From NCBI RefSeq assembly GCF_000719115.1, contig NZ_JOEA01000021.1, positions 62,001 through 126,000 of the forward strand: a stretch of DNA of 64,000 bases. The letters run 5' to 3'. Made by a program: the position numbers and the translations under genes. Shown piece by piece: positions 16,701-25,220 of the stretch (positions are counted from its first letter, which is position 1; every line of letters starts with the position of its first letter). The notes under the pieces are model-generated. The model made no database searches. It had not been told where the DNA came from and was given only the letters and a program-made list of their open reading frames with translations. The stretch is from Lentzea albidocapillata (GTDB taxonomy: Bacteria; Actinomycetota; Actinomycetes; Mycobacteriales; Pseudonocardiaceae).

Positions 16701-18011
16701 CATCGGGGTCCAGAAGTTGAAGCCGTGCGGCACCGCGGTCGCCGGGAAGTTGTTGCCACGCGAGAACGAGCCGTTCGAGTTCGTGCCACGCGTGGTCAGC
16801 ACGTAGTCGGAAGGCTTCGCGTACTGCTTCGTGACGACGTCGCCGATGCGGATGTCGTCGTACCAGGCACCGAACTCCGTCGGGCCCTTGGGACCGTCGT
16901 AGGCGACCAGGATCCGCTTGATCGTCTTGCCGGCCGCGACGGCGCCGATCGTGGACGCCACCTTGTTCCATTGGTTGGCGTACAGGAACTTGCCCGCGCC
17001 CTGGCCCTGCGGCGACAGCGTCGCGCCGTGCTGGTCGGCCGCCTTGAGGTCGCTCAGGTACGTGCCGTCGGAGAACGCGAGGTCCACCGACGAGTACGTG
17101 CTCGGGTAGTTCAGGTTGTCGGTCACGAAGTCGGGGAAGATCATGTACGACAGCTCGGTCTTGGCGTTGACCGGGACGTCGACGTCGAAGACCTTGTTGT
17201 AGCTGTACGCGCGGCCCTCGGTCGTGTGCTTGCCCTGGGCGCGGAACGCCTTCACGCCCGTCCAGCCGGCACGGCCCTTGGCGGTGTAACCACCCGTGGG
17301 GCCGGCGCCGACGACGCTGCGCATGTTCGGCGCGGGCGGGTTCGTGGAACCGTCGGAGAGCTGGACCTCGGCGAGCTGCACGATGTTCGTGGAGCCGTTG
17401 TTCAGCGTGATGTCGAGCTTGTACCAGGTGAACGCCGCCGGCGAGGCGATGTCGTAGGTCTTGGTCTGGAAGCGCTCGGGGAACGTCTCACCGGTCCGGG
17501 TGTCGAGCACGGTCCAGTCGGTGCCGTTGTTCGAGCCCTGCAGCGTCCAGTTCTTCGGGTCGCGCTCCGGGGAGTCGTTGGCCGAGGAGAGCGCGTACTT
17601 CTTGATCGTCTTGGCGCCCGCCTTGGTGAAGTCGAACGTCGCCCAGCCCGTGGTGGCGAAGACCAGCCACTTGGAGTTCACGTTGAGGTCGTTGAGATTG
17701 GCCGCGACCTCGTTCGACCCGGCGTTCTCGCCGTTCGCCTGCACCTCGGCCAGGTCGGCGACGTTGCCGGGGATGCCGCTCGAGCCGTCCGAGCCGATCA
17801 CGCCCGCGGACTTCGGGTTGCCCGCCGCGTCGGTCTCGACGGTGTTGGACCACGACGGTTGAGGTTGACCGTCCTCAAAGGACGACGAAAAACCCACTCC
17901 TGGCTCCTCTGGTGCGGCGGCCGCGTAGCCGTTGGTGACGCCACACACCAGTGTCGCAGTGATCGCGACGCTCAACAGAGTTCTGGTTCGTCTCTTCCCC
18001 AGTTGCCTCAT
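13773..18011 (-). CDS. Secreted GH92 alpha-mannosidase with two discoidin-like domains and a C-terminal repeat domain
   Basis: A 1412-aa exported glycoside hydrolase of family 92, which releases alpha-linked mannose from glycans. ATG 18011 is chosen for its signal peptide (basic MRQLGKRRTRT, hydrophobic core, AAAAPEEPG) and GGAAGG upstream. Domains in order: F5/8 type C-like (about 60-205), a jelly-roll domain (about 215-385), and the GH92 core (about 400-1110). The core carries the hallmark segments NGFWDTYRTTWPAYSLFTP, GGWISRWSSPGYADLMTGTS and GDEDNGEMSAWHLFSSLGF. A second discoidin-like domain (about 1165-1270) follows. The last 137 residues hold six GP(V/L)-containing repeats about every 19 residues. 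A LacI-like operator lies upstream. Confidence 0.93.
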   Translation of the reverse strand: MRQLGKRRTRTLLSVAITATLVCGVTNGYAAAAPEEPGVGFSSSFEDGQPQPSWSNTVETDAAGNPKSAGVIGSDGSSGIPGNVADLAEVQANGENAGSNEVAANLNDLNVNSKWLVFATTGWATFDFTKAGAKTIKKYALSSANDSPERDPKNWTLQGSNNGTDWTVLDTRTGETFPERFQTKTYDIASPAAFTWYKLDITLNNGSTNIVQLAEVQLSDGSTNPPAPNMRSVVGAGPTGGYTAKGRAGWTGVKAFRAQGKHTTEGRAYSYNKVFDVDVPVNAKTELSYMIFPDFVTDNLNYPSTYSSVDLAFSDGTYLSDLKAADQHGATLSPQGQGAGKFLYANQWNKVASTIGAVAAGKTIKRILVAYDGPKGPTEFGAWYDDIRIGDVVTKQYAKPSDYVLTTRGTNSNGSFSRGNNFPATAVPHGFNFWTPMTNAGSQSWLYEYQQRNNAQNLPTLQAFTTSHEPSPWMGDRQTFQVMPSDKAPTQDRALRALPFRHDNEVAKAHYYGVTFENGMKTEIAPTDHAAVFRFTFTDEGQKNLVFDNVNNLGGVTLDAASGVVTGYSDVKSGLSTGATRLFVYGKVDKAVTASGRLTGAGRDNVGGYFSFGDKTVELRIATSLISVDQARANLAQEVSGSDTFDSVRDRAQAEWDKILGIISVEGASEEQLITLYSNMYRLYLYPNSGFEKVGDKIQYASPVSPPVGESTPTKTGAKIVDGKVYVNNGFWDTYRTTWPAYSLFTPSKAGEMAEGFVQQYKDGGWISRWSSPGYADLMTGTSSDVAFADAYLKGVSNFDIKAAYDAAVKNASVVPPSNNVGRKGMDRSIFLGWTGNDQLHEAWSWAIEGYLNDFGIASMAKALHEKTGEKRYLDEHEYFLNRAQNYVLTFDKRIDFFQGRNVDGSWRVEDPAKYNPQDWRYDYTETNGWNMAFTVPHDGQGLANLYGGRDKLAQKLDSFFTLPETAKFPGGYGGVIHEMIEARDVRMGQYGHSNQPSHHIAYMYNYAGKPSRTQEKVREILSRLYVGSEQGQGYAGDEDNGEMSAWHLFSSLGFYPLQMGKPAYAIGSPLFTKATVKLENGKKLVINAPKNNAKNIYVQGVKVNGKAWNKTSLPHDLLSAGATIDFDMGPKPSAWGTGVNDVPESITTGDAVPTPLRDVASGVAVGALVDNNSSTSAVVRSFDFKAADAKEKAEFYTLTNGKTGTSPSAWELKGSYDGKTWSTVDKRSGENFQWQQYTRSFKIASPGRYSFYRLEFSGDVTLAEFELMSKPLPAATTTVTGTVNGPLEVKGVTYVDGATISGPVTVARGATLFVFGGEIKGPLSATDAASVVLVGAKVGGPVTVHGSSSEVAVENSVVGGPVSLTSNKTRSVVAATSVGGPLSCTGNDPAPSNNGFANDVKGPKAGQCAGL

Positions 18012-18066
18012 TGCAACCCTTCCGCCGCCTGGCCTGGCCCTTTGGGAGGGGACTTTTTCTGGCACG

Positions 18067-18080
18067 TGACATCGTTGTCA
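18067..18080. promoter_or_regulatory. LacI-type operator candidate upstream of the mannosidase gene
   Basis: TGACA-TCGT-TGTCA is a near-perfect 14-bp palindrome with a central CG, the form of operators bound by LacI-family sugar repressors in actinomycetes. It lies 55 nt upstream of the GH92 start. The repressor gene is not in this window. Confidence 0.6.
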
Positions 18081-18390
18081 AGGGAGCGGACGGGAATTGT
18101 CGCGCAACCTGTCTCCTCGACAGTTGCGCGCGACATGAGCCGAGCAAGATCTGGAGCCGGGAGGTGAGTGGGCGCAAGCCGCCAGAGGTGCACCGGCGGC
18201 TGGGATCGCTCTCACGGATGTCGGCTTCCTGCTGTCCGTGAATTGGTCTTCAAAGTTACTCTCTGAGAGTAGTTGAGTACCACTCACCTGGTAGTTCACT
18301 CAATTGTCGTAACTGTTAACGGCGTTTTGTGGCTTAGCGTTACCGGAACCTCCACCTGGAGGGGTTGTGTCCTTCCGTTGCAAGGGGAGT

Positions 18391-18425
18391 CGGTAGGGGG
18401 ATGCGGGGGACGTAGCCCCCTACCG
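18391..18425. repeat. Inverted repeat, 10-bp arms
   Basis: CGGTAGGGGG (18391-18400) and CCCCCTACCG (18416-18425) form a perfect stem with a 15-nt loop. It lies downstream of the acyl-CoA dehydrogenase gene on its strand and may act as a transcription end signal together with the adjacent hairpin. Confidence 0.55.
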
Positions 18426-18429
18426 GCCG

Positions 18430-18478
18430 TGCACTGGGCAGGTGCCGCGCCCGCACCACCATCAGCCTGCCCAGTGCA
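18430..18478 (-). terminator. Inverted repeat, 13-bp arms, probable terminator of the acyl-CoA dehydrogenase gene
   Basis: TGCACTGGGCAGG (18430-18442) and its exact complement (18466-18478) flank a 23-nt loop. The structure begins 9 nt after the stop of the minus-strand gene. There is no T-tract, so it may stop transcription poorly or protect the mRNA end. Confidence 0.55.
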
Positions 18479-18486
18479 GCAACGGG

Positions 18487-20361
18487 CTATCGAGGTGTCG
18501 GCCGGTGGACGTTGTCCGCCGTCGACTCGTGGTGCGTGGAGTCCGCGATCCAGCTTCCCGGGATCGACGAGTCGACCACGCCCTCCTCGAGCCACGCGTA
18601 GTCGCCGTCGAGGACCTGCTTCGCCAGCACCTGGTCGCTGTCGTCGGTGTTCGTCCAGAGCTTCTCGAACAGCTCGTCGACCCGGATCCGTGCCTGCTTG
18701 GCGAACGCGTCCGCGAGCATCTGCGCGTTGGGGTTCTTGTCCTGCGCGGCCCGCACGCACGCGGCGCTGATCGCGAACAGCTCGGCCCCGATGTCCACGA
18801 TCCGGCTCAGGAACCGCTGCTTGCGCTCCATCTTCCCCTGCCACCGCGACATGGCGTAGAACGTCTGCCGCGCGAGCTTGCGCGCCGACCGTTCGACGAA
18901 CCGCAGGTGCTTGGCGAGTGGCCCGAACTCCGTGTAGCCGGCCGGGGTCTGGCCCTTGCCGACGACGAGCGTGGGCAGCCACTTCGCGTAGAAGCCACCG
19001 GCTTTGGCGGCGGCCTTCATCTTGGCCTGGCGGTCGGCGTCGGGGTCGATGATGTCGCCGGCGACGCTGAGGTGCGCGTCCACCGCCTCGCGGGCGATCA
19101 GCAGGTGCATGATCTCCGTCGAGCCCTCGAAGATGCGGTTGATGCGGAGGTCGCGGAGGACCTGCTCGGCCGCGATGCCGCGTTCTCCGCGCGCCGCCTG
19201 GCTTTCCGCCGTCTCGTAACCCCGGCCGCCGCGGATCTGGACCAGTTCGTCGGCCACCAGCCAGGCCTTCTCGGACGCGTAGAGCTTCGCGAGGGCGGCC
19301 TCGATGCGGATGTCGTGGCTACCGGCGTCCGCGAGCTCGGAACTGAGGTCCAGCACGGCTTCCAGCGCGTAGGCCGTGGCGGCGATGTAGGCGATCTTGC
19401 CGGCGACCGCCTCGTGCTTGCCGACCGGCAGACCCCACTGGATGCGTTCGGTCGACCATTCGCGCGCGATCTTGAGGCACCACTTGGCGCTGCCCGCGCA
19501 GAGGGCGGGCAGGCTGAGCCGGCCCGTGTTCAGGGTGGCCAGAGCGATCTTGAGCCCGGCGCCTTCCCTGCCGATGACGTTCTTCTTCGGCACGCGCACC
19601 TGGTGGAACCTCGTCACGCCGTTCTCCAGACCCCTCAGGCCCATGAACGCGTTGCGGTTCTCGACGGTGATGCCCTCGGCATCCGCTTCCACGACGAACG
19701 CCGTGATGCCCTTGTCCGGCACCTGGGCCATGACGACGAGGAGGTCGGCCACGACACCGTTGGTGGTCCAGAGCTTCACGCCGTCGAGGACGTAGTCGTC
19801 GCCGTCCGGCGTGGCGATGGTGCCGAGCCTCGCCGGGTCACTGCCGACGTCCGGTTCGGTGAGCAGGAACGCGGTGATCTCGCCCTTGGCGCACCTGGGC
19901 AGGAACTCCTGCTTCTGCTCAGGGCTGCCGAACATCGCGACCGGCTGCGGGACGCCGATGGACTGGTGGGCGGAGAGCATCGCGCCGAGCGCGGGGCTGG
20001 CGCTGCCCACCAGCATGAGGGCCTTGTTGTAGTAGACCTGCGTGAGGCCGATGCCGCCGTACTCGGGCTTGATCTTCATGCCGAACGCGCCGAGGTCCTT
20101 GAGACCCTTCAGCACGTCGTCGGGGATCTGCGCGTCGCGTTCGATGACGGCGTTGTCGATGTTGGACTCGGTGAACTTCCGGAGCTTTTCGAGGAACGCC
20201 TCGCCGCGTTCGCGGTCCTCGGCGGTGCCACTCGGGTGCGGGTGGATGAGGTCGATGCGGAAGTGACCGAGGAAGAGCTCCTTGCCGAAACTCGGTCGCT
20301 GCCAGCGGGTTTCCCGTGCTTGTTCGGCGACCTGCCTGGCCGCGCGCTCGTCGACGGTCAT
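18487..20361 (-). CDS. Acyl-CoA dehydrogenase (long N/C-extended type)
   Basis: A 624-aa FAD-dependent acyl-CoA dehydrogenase, longer than the usual about 390 residues because of a C-terminal extension like that of VLCAD/ACAD9-type proteins. The family segments LTEPDVGSDPA, LDGVKLWTTNG, GLRGLENGVTRFHQVRVP and EQVLRDLRINRIFEGSTEIM are clear. EGSTEIM includes the usual catalytic Glu context, and the C-terminal region of about 190 residues is helical. The start ATG 20361 has GGAGGTAA at good spacing. It would oxidise acyl-CoA substrates in fatty-acid or branched-chain breakdown; chain-length preference cannot be read from sequence. It appears to be a single-gene transcript. Confidence 0.92.
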   Translation of the reverse strand: MTVDERAARQVAEQARETRWQRPSFGKELFLGHFRIDLIHPHPSGTAEDRERGEAFLEKLRKFTESNIDNAVIERDAQIPDDVLKGLKDLGAFGMKIKPEYGGIGLTQVYYNKALMLVGSASPALGAMLSAHQSIGVPQPVAMFGSPEQKQEFLPRCAKGEITAFLLTEPDVGSDPARLGTIATPDGDDYVLDGVKLWTTNGVVADLLVVMAQVPDKGITAFVVEADAEGITVENRNAFMGLRGLENGVTRFHQVRVPKKNVIGREGAGLKIALATLNTGRLSLPALCAGSAKWCLKIAREWSTERIQWGLPVGKHEAVAGKIAYIAATAYALEAVLDLSSELADAGSHDIRIEAALAKLYASEKAWLVADELVQIRGGRGYETAESQAARGERGIAAEQVLRDLRINRIFEGSTEIMHLLIAREAVDAHLSVAGDIIDPDADRQAKMKAAAKAGGFYAKWLPTLVVGKGQTPAGYTEFGPLAKHLRFVERSARKLARQTFYAMSRWQGKMERKQRFLSRIVDIGAELFAISAACVRAAQDKNPNAQMLADAFAKQARIRVDELFEKLWTNTDDSDQVLAKQVLDGDYAWLEEGVVDSSIPGSWIADSTHHESTADNVHRPTPR

Positions 20362-20431
20362 GGTTACCTCCGAGTAGGGGTGTGACCTACGTTACTCGGG
20401 GGTAGGCGCTTGTCCATGGCCTGAACAAGCG

Positions 20432-20457
20432 AAAAGGCCGCCCGAACGGACGGCCTT
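20432..20457 (-). terminator. Intrinsic terminator of the DUF305/DUF3105 operon
   Basis: On the minus strand AAGGCCGTCC, a GTTC loop and GGGCGGCCTT form a stem with one wobble pair and are followed by TTTC. It lies about 25 nt after the DUF305 stop. Confidence 0.8.
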
Positions 20458-20481
20458 CCCACAGTGACAAGCGGTACCGGG

Positions 20482-21177
20482 CTACGGCAGCGGGGCGGCT
20501 CCGCGCTTCGCCAGGTAGTCCTTCATCAGCTCGGTCTCGGCGGACTGCGACTTCAGCATGTTGTCGGCCAGCGTCCGCACGAACGTCTGACCGCCGGCGG
20601 TCGCGGCGTACTCGGCCATCGGGGCCCCGCCCACGTGGTGGCGGAGCATCAGCTGCAGCCAGTACACGTCGAACTCGCGGCCCGCGGGCCCCGTGCGCAG
20701 CTTGGTCAGCTCGTCGGTCGTGGCCATGCCGGGCATCAGCGGCTTGCCGGCCTCGGGCGTGGTCGCGCCGTGGCCGTGGACGCCGGCGGCGTCCATCCAC
20801 TTCATGTAGACGCCCGAGAGGTTCTGCTCGTGCTCGTTCCACATCATCAGCCAGCCCTTCATCCGCCCCACCTGTTCGAGCTGGGTGGAGGAGATGTCGA
20901 AGGCGAGCTGGCGGATCTCCGGGTCCGTCGAGCGGTCCCTGGCGATGTTCGCCATCTGGATGCCCTGCAGGTGGTGCATGGACATGTCCTGGCAGAAGCC
21001 GACGTCCACGGAACCGGAGGCCGGGACCGCGGTGGACGAACTGGAGCCGGGGAGCTTCACGAGCAGGCCCACCGCCGCGCCCAGCAGGAGCACGGCGAGG
21101 ACCGCTGCGCCGATGACGAGGGCCCGGACCACCCCGGAGGGGCGGCCGGACACCTCGTCGGTTTCGGGAACCGACAT
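20482..21177 (-). CDS. DUF305 family membrane-anchored protein
   Basis: A 231-aa protein with one N-terminal transmembrane anchor (about residues 18-41) and an extracytoplasmic helical domain. The domain shows the DUF305 signature twice: FCQDMSMHHLQGIQMA (about 62-77) and WLQLMLRHHVGGAPMAEYA (about 175-193). Each half carries a Met/His cluster, which suggests metal (often proposed copper) binding. That is family-based inference. The start overlaps the stop of the DUF3105 gene (TGATG), so the two are made together and may act together at the cell surface. Confidence 0.9.
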   Translation of the reverse strand: MSVPETDEVSGRPSGVVRALVIGAAVLAVLLLGAAVGLLVKLPGSSSSTAVPASGSVDVGFCQDMSMHHLQGIQMANIARDRSTDPEIRQLAFDISSTQLEQVGRMKGWLMMWNEHEQNLSGVYMKWMDAAGVHGHGATTPEAGKPLMPGMATTDELTKLRTGPAGREFDVYWLQLMLRHHVGGAPMAEYAATAGGQTFVRTLADNMLKSQSAETELMKDYLAKRGAAPLP

Positions 21178-22004
21178 CAGCTCGACGGCGGCGTCGAGGC
21201 GGAGCCCGACGCGGGCGGCGTGCTGGGGTTCTGCGGCTGGCCCTCGGTCACGGAGTCGTCCTTGCCGCCGTCCATCGGCACGGCGTCGGCGCCCGGCTTC
21301 TCGGCCACGAACGGCGCCGGGTTCGACAGGAACGCCGTGTTCTCGCAGGACGCGCCGACCTCGGGGTACGTGTTCGGGTTGCGCAGCAGCGACGAGATGA
21401 ACTGGTCGACGCGCTCGTCGTCGGCCTTCTCGATCTTCAGCTGGTGGCCCCAGGACTGCAGCGCGATCGGCTTGTCGAGGCCGGGGTACGGCGACAGCAT
21501 CATGTACGGGATGCCCTCGACCTTGGCCTTCAGCTTGGTGAGCGCGTCGTCCTTGACCTGGTCAGGGTTGTACGCGATCCACACGGCGCCGTGCTCCAGG
21601 CCGTGGACCATGTTCTCGGTGCGCACGGCCTTGTCGTAGACGACGCCGGTGCAGTCGGCCCACTGGGCGTCGTGCGGGCCACCGAAGGCGGGGGTCTGGT
21701 CGTACGCGACACGCTGGGTCGGCTCGACGTGCCGGGAGCCCTTGTACTCCTTGGTCACGATGCCCGCGAGCGCGGTCGACGGGTCCTTGTTCGTGTCCGA
21801 GGGCTTCCACTTGGCCAGGGCGGCCTCTTTGACGTTGTTCTCGTGGATCTGCATGTACGCATATCCGAAAACACCGCCCGCGAGGGCCAGCACCGCGATC
21901 ACCGCGAGGATCGTGCCCCACGGCTTCGGCTTGCTCGCCACCACCGAGGAACGGGCTGCGGCCACGCTGTTGCGTGTGGCCTTCGTCTTCTTGCCGCTGG
22001 TCAT
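21177..22004 (-). CDS. DUF3105 family membrane-anchored protein
   Basis: A 275-aa protein from ATG 22004 (GAGG upstream); a longer frame to 22052 has no ribosome site. It has a basic N-terminus, one transmembrane segment (about 29-51) and an extracellular DUF3105 domain with HVEPTQRVAYDQTPAFGG, ENMVHGLEHGAVWIAYNP (the conserved His-rich strand) and SPYPGLDKPIALQSWGH. A Pro/Ser-rich tail follows. The molecular function is unknown. It is the first gene of a two-gene operon with DUF305 and is divergent from argS. Confidence 0.9.
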   Translation of the reverse strand: MTSGKKTKATRNSVAAARSSVVASKPKPWGTILAVIAVLALAGGVFGYAYMQIHENNVKEAALAKWKPSDTNKDPSTALAGIVTKEYKGSRHVEPTQRVAYDQTPAFGGPHDAQWADCTGVVYDKAVRTENMVHGLEHGAVWIAYNPDQVKDDALTKLKAKVEGIPYMMLSPYPGLDKPIALQSWGHQLKIEKADDERVDQFISSLLRNPNTYPEVGASCENTAFLSNPAPFVAEKPGADAVPMDGGKDDSVTEGQPQNPSTPPASGSASTPPSS

Positions 22005-22159
22005 GTCCGCCTCAGATGTCGTCCTGGTCAACCGGCGCCAGTGTAGGGACATCGTGTCTGATCACTGTCAGCGCAGTGCGATACCACGTGCGCGTTAACA
22101 CTTGCCGTCTCACCCTCCGAGACCCGGTAACCCAGTCGAGACCTGCGACAACGCTTCTC

Positions 22160-22165
22160 TAGACT
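22160..22165 (+). promoter_or_regulatory. -10 box of argS, leaderless pattern
   Basis: TAGACT ends 8 nt before the GTG start at 22174, leaving room for transcription to begin at or next to the start codon. No Shine-Dalgarno is present. The mRNA is inferred to be leaderless. Confidence 0.55.
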
Positions 22166-22173
22166 CTCTGGGC

Positions 22174-23802
22174 GTGACTCCTGAAGTGCTCGCCGATCTG
22201 GTCCGGACCACGGTTGCCCGCTTGCTGGCCGACCGACGTCTGGACGCCTCTGCTCTGCCCGAGCAGGTGACGGTCGAGCGACCCAGGAACCCCGAGCACG
22301 GCGACTACGCCACGAACATCGCGCTCCAGCTCGCCAGGAAGGCGGGCGTCGCGCCCCGCGAGTTCGCGACGTGGCTTGCCGAGGCCCTGCTGGCCCAGGA
22401 CGCCATCGCCAAGGCCGATGTGGCCGGTCCCGGCTTCCTGAACCTCACCATCGCCACCGAGGCGCAGGGGGCGATCGTTCGTGCGGCCCTGGAGGCCGGT
22501 TACGGCACCGCCGCCGAGCTCGGCGGCAAGCGGATCAACCTGGAGTTCGTCTCCGCGAACCCCACCGGTCCCATCCACCTCGGTGGCGCCCGCTGGGCGG
22601 CCGTCGGTGACGCGCTGGGCAAGGTCCTGCAGGCCCGCGGCGCCGAGGTCACCCGCGAGTACTACTTCAACGACGCCGGCGCGCAGATCGACAGGTTCGT
22701 CCGGTCGCTGATCGCCGCCGCGAAGGGCGAGCCCGCCCCCGAGGACGGCTACGCGGGCACGTACGTCAGCGACATCGCCGCCGAGGTGCTGCGTCGCGAG
22801 CCGGGAGCGTTGAGCGACCCGGAGACGGTGCGTCGGGTCGGCGTCGGGCTGATGTTCGAAGAGATCAAGAGCAGCCTGCACGACTTCGGCACCGACTTCG
22901 ACGTCTACTTCCACGAGGACTCGCTGCACCAGAGCGGCCGTGTGGAAGAGGCGATCGCGAAGCTCAAGGCGAACGGCTCGCTGTACGAGAAGGACGGCGC
23001 CTGGTGGCTGCGGTCCACGGACTTCGGTGACGACAAGGACCGCGTCGTCATCAAGAGCGACGGAAACCCGGCGTACATCGCGGGCGACATCGCGTACCTC
23101 GTCGACAAGCGCGGCCGCGGCTTCGACCTGTGCATCTACATGCTCGGCGCGGACCACCACGGCTACATCGCGCGTCTCAAGGCCGCCGCGTCCGCACTGG
23201 GCGACGACCCGGACAGCGTCGAGGTGCTGATCGGCCAGCTCGTGAACCTCGTCAGCGACGGTCAGCCCGTCCGGATGAGCAAACGCGCGGGCACCGTCAT
23301 CACGATGGAGGACCTGGTCGACGTGGTCGGTGTGGACGCCGCCCGCTACGCCATGATCCGGTCGAGCGTCGACTCCGGCCTCGACATCGACCTCGACCTG
23401 CTGCGCAAACACAGCAACGAGAACCCGGTCTACTACGTGCAGTACGCCCACGCGCGCACGTCGTCGATCCTGCGCAACGCCGCTGATCTCGGCATCACCC
23501 CAGGTGAGGACTTCGCGCTGCTCACCCACGAGCGCGAGGGCGACCTCATCCGCACCATCGGCGAGTTCCCGCGAGTGGTGGCCACCGCCGCCGAGCTGCG
23601 TGAACCGCACCGCGTCGCCCGCTACCTCGAAGAGCTCGCGGGCACGTACCACCGCTTCCAGCAGGACTGCCGCGTCCTTCCGCGCGGCGATGAGGAGACG
23701 ACTCCGTTGCACCAGGTCAGGCTTCAGCTCGTCAACGCGACCAGGCGCGTGTTCGCCGCGGGCCTCGGCCTGCTCGGCGTGACCGCCCCGGAGCGCATGT
23801 GA
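22174..23802 (+). CDS. argS: Arginyl-tRNA synthetase
   Basis: A 542-aa class I aminoacyl-tRNA synthetase that charges tRNA-Arg. The N-terminal additional domain leads into the HIGH-type motif [14 protein letters not shown]. The KMSKS-type loop is [10 protein letters not shown], and the C-terminal anticodon-binding domain contains [14 protein letters not shown] 22174 is preferred over the upstream ATG at 22102 because the family begins near [13 protein letters not shown] and a -10 box lies right before it. It leads the argS-lysA-hom-thrC-thrB run, and its stop overlaps the lysA start (TGATG). Confidence 0.96.
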   Translation: MTPEVLADLVRTTVARLLADRRLDASALPEQVTVERPRNPEHGDYATNIALQLARKAGVAPREFATWLAEALLAQDAIAKADVAGPGFLNLTIATEAQGAIVRAALEAGYGTAAELGGKRINLEFVSANPTGPIHLGGARWAAVGDALGKVLQARGAEVTREYYFNDAGAQIDRFVRSLIAAAKGEPAPEDGYAGTYVSDIAAEVLRREPGALSDPETVRRVGVGLMFEEIKSSLHDFGTDFDVYFHEDSLHQSGRVEEAIAKLKANGSLYEKDGAWWLRSTDFGDDKDRVVIKSDGNPAYIAGDIAYLVDKRGRGFDLCIYMLGADHHGYIARLKAAASALGDDPDSVEVLIGQLVNLVSDGQPVRMSKRAGTVITMEDLVDVVGVDAARYAMIRSSVDSGLDIDLDLLRKHSNENPVYYVQYAHARTSSILRNAADLGITPGEDFALLTHEREGDLIRTIGEFPRVVATAAELREPHRVARYLEELAGTYHRFQQDCRVLPRGDEETTPLHQVRLQLVNATRRVFAAGLGLLGVTAPERM

Positions 23803-25220
23803 TGCGCGCGCATCCGGCCGGACCCCGGCACGCCGACGTCATGGCCTCCGGCACCACCGCCGGCGACCGCCCTTCCAACGCCGACCAGCTCGACTACCTG
23901 CACCCGAACGTGTGGCCGCGCAACGCCAAGCGCACCGACGCGGGCGTCGTGGAGCTGGCGGGCGTGGACGTGCGCGGGCTCGCCGAGCAGTACGGCACCC
24001 CGTTGTTCGTCATGGACGAGCAGGACTTCCGCGCGCGCTGCCGCGAGCACGCCGAGGCGTTCGGCGACCCGACGCTCGTGCACTACGCCTCCAAGGCGTT
24101 CCTGAGCGTGCAGGTCGCGAAGTGGGTGGCCGAAGAGGGCCTCTCGATCGACGTCTGCAGCGGCGGCGAACTCGCCATCGCGCTGCGCGCCGACTTCCCG
24201 GCCGAGCGCATCGCGTTGCACGGCAACAACAAGAGCGTTCCCGAACTGATCGCGGCCGTCGAGGCCGGCGTCGGCGGGATCGTGCTCGACTCGTACCACG
24301 AGATCGCGCGCCTCGACCAGATCGCGCGCGACCGCGGTGTGGTGCAGAAGGTGCTGATCCGCGTGACGGTCGGCGTCGAGGCACACACGCACGAGTTCAT
24401 CGCGACCGCACACGAGGACCAGAAGTTCGGCTTCTCGCTGTCCTCCGGCGACGCGGCCGAGGCCGTGCGCCGCGTGCTGAAGGCCAGTGGGCTCGAACTC
24501 GTCGGCCTGCACAGCCACATCGGCTCACAGATCTTCGACGCGTCCGGCTTCGAGGTCGCCGCGCGCCGCGTGATCGGCCTGCTCGCCGAGATCCGCGCCG
24601 AGCACGGCGAGGTCCCGTCGCTGGACGTCGTCGACCTCGGCGGCGGTCTCGGCATCGCCTACACGCCGGACGACGACCCGCCCCCGCCCGCCGAGCTCGC
24701 GCGGCAGCTGCACAACATCGTGCAGAAGGAGTGCGAGCACAACGGCCTGAGCATGCCTCGCATCGCGGTGGAGCCCGGCCGCGCGATCGTCGGTCCCGGC
24801 ACGGTCACCGTGTACGAGGTCGGCACGATCAAGGACATCGAGCTCGACGGTGGCGCGCGGCGCCGGTACGTCAGCGTCGACGGCGGCATGAGCGACAACA
24901 TCCGCACCGCCCTGTACGACGCGGTCTACGACTGCAAGCTCGTTTCGCGCGCCTCCGAGCCCGAGTCGAGGGCCGTGCTGTGTCGTGTGGTGGGCAAGCA
25001 CTGCGAGTCCGGCGACATCGTGGTGCGCGACTGCTGGCTGCCCGACGACCTGGCGCCGGGGGACCTGGTTGCGATCGCTGCCACAGGGGCCTACTGCTAC
25101 TCGATGGCGAGCGGGTACAACCGACTTCCACGGCCCGCGCTCGCCGCGGTGACCGATGGAGAGGCGCGGCTGCTGCTGCGTCGCGAGACCGAGGACGACC
25201 TGTTCCGTCTGGAGGTATGA
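23802..25220 (+). CDS. lysA: Diaminopimelate decarboxylase
   Basis: A 472-aa PLP enzyme that converts meso-diaminopimelate to L-lysine, the last step of lysine synthesis. The PLP lysine is in HYASKAFLS (residue 98). Further family segments are [45 protein letters not shown] and the C-terminal [15 protein letters not shown] 23802 overlaps the argS stop; a GTG three bases earlier is also possible. The hom start overlaps the lysA stop by 4 nt. Confidence 0.96.
   Translation: MRAHPAGPRHADVMASGTTAGDRPSNADQLDYLHPNVWPRNAKRTDAGVVELAGVDVRGLAEQYGTPLFVMDEQDFRARCREHAEAFGDPTLVHYASKAFLSVQVAKWVAEEGLSIDVCSGGELAIALRADFPAERIALHGNNKSVPELIAAVEAGVGGIVLDSYHEIARLDQIARDRGVVQKVLIRVTVGVEAHTHEFIATAHEDQKFGFSLSSGDAAEAVRRVLKASGLELVGLHSHIGSQIFDASGFEVAARRVIGLLAEIRAEHGEVPSLDVVDLGGGLGIAYTPDDDPPPPAELARQLHNIVQKECEHNGLSMPRIAVEPGRAIVGPGTVTVYEVGTIKDIELDGGARRRYVSVDGGMSDNIRTALYDAVYDCKLVSRASEPESRAVLCRVVGKHCESGDIVVRDCWLPDDLAPGDLVAIAATGAYCYSMASGYNRLPRPALAAVTDGEARLLLRRETEDDLFRLEV

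Larger units (their letters stand above)
18012..18486. promoter_or_regulatory. Intergenic region: GH92 promoter side and acyl-CoA dehydrogenase 3' side
   Basis: This 475-nt gap has no supported gene. Besides the LacI-like site it contains a 15-bp palindrome TACTCTCTGAGAGTA (18257-18271), A/T-richer than its flanks and promoter-like. Near the acyl-CoA dehydrogenase stop there are two tandem inverted repeats, annotated separately. Confidence 0.6.
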
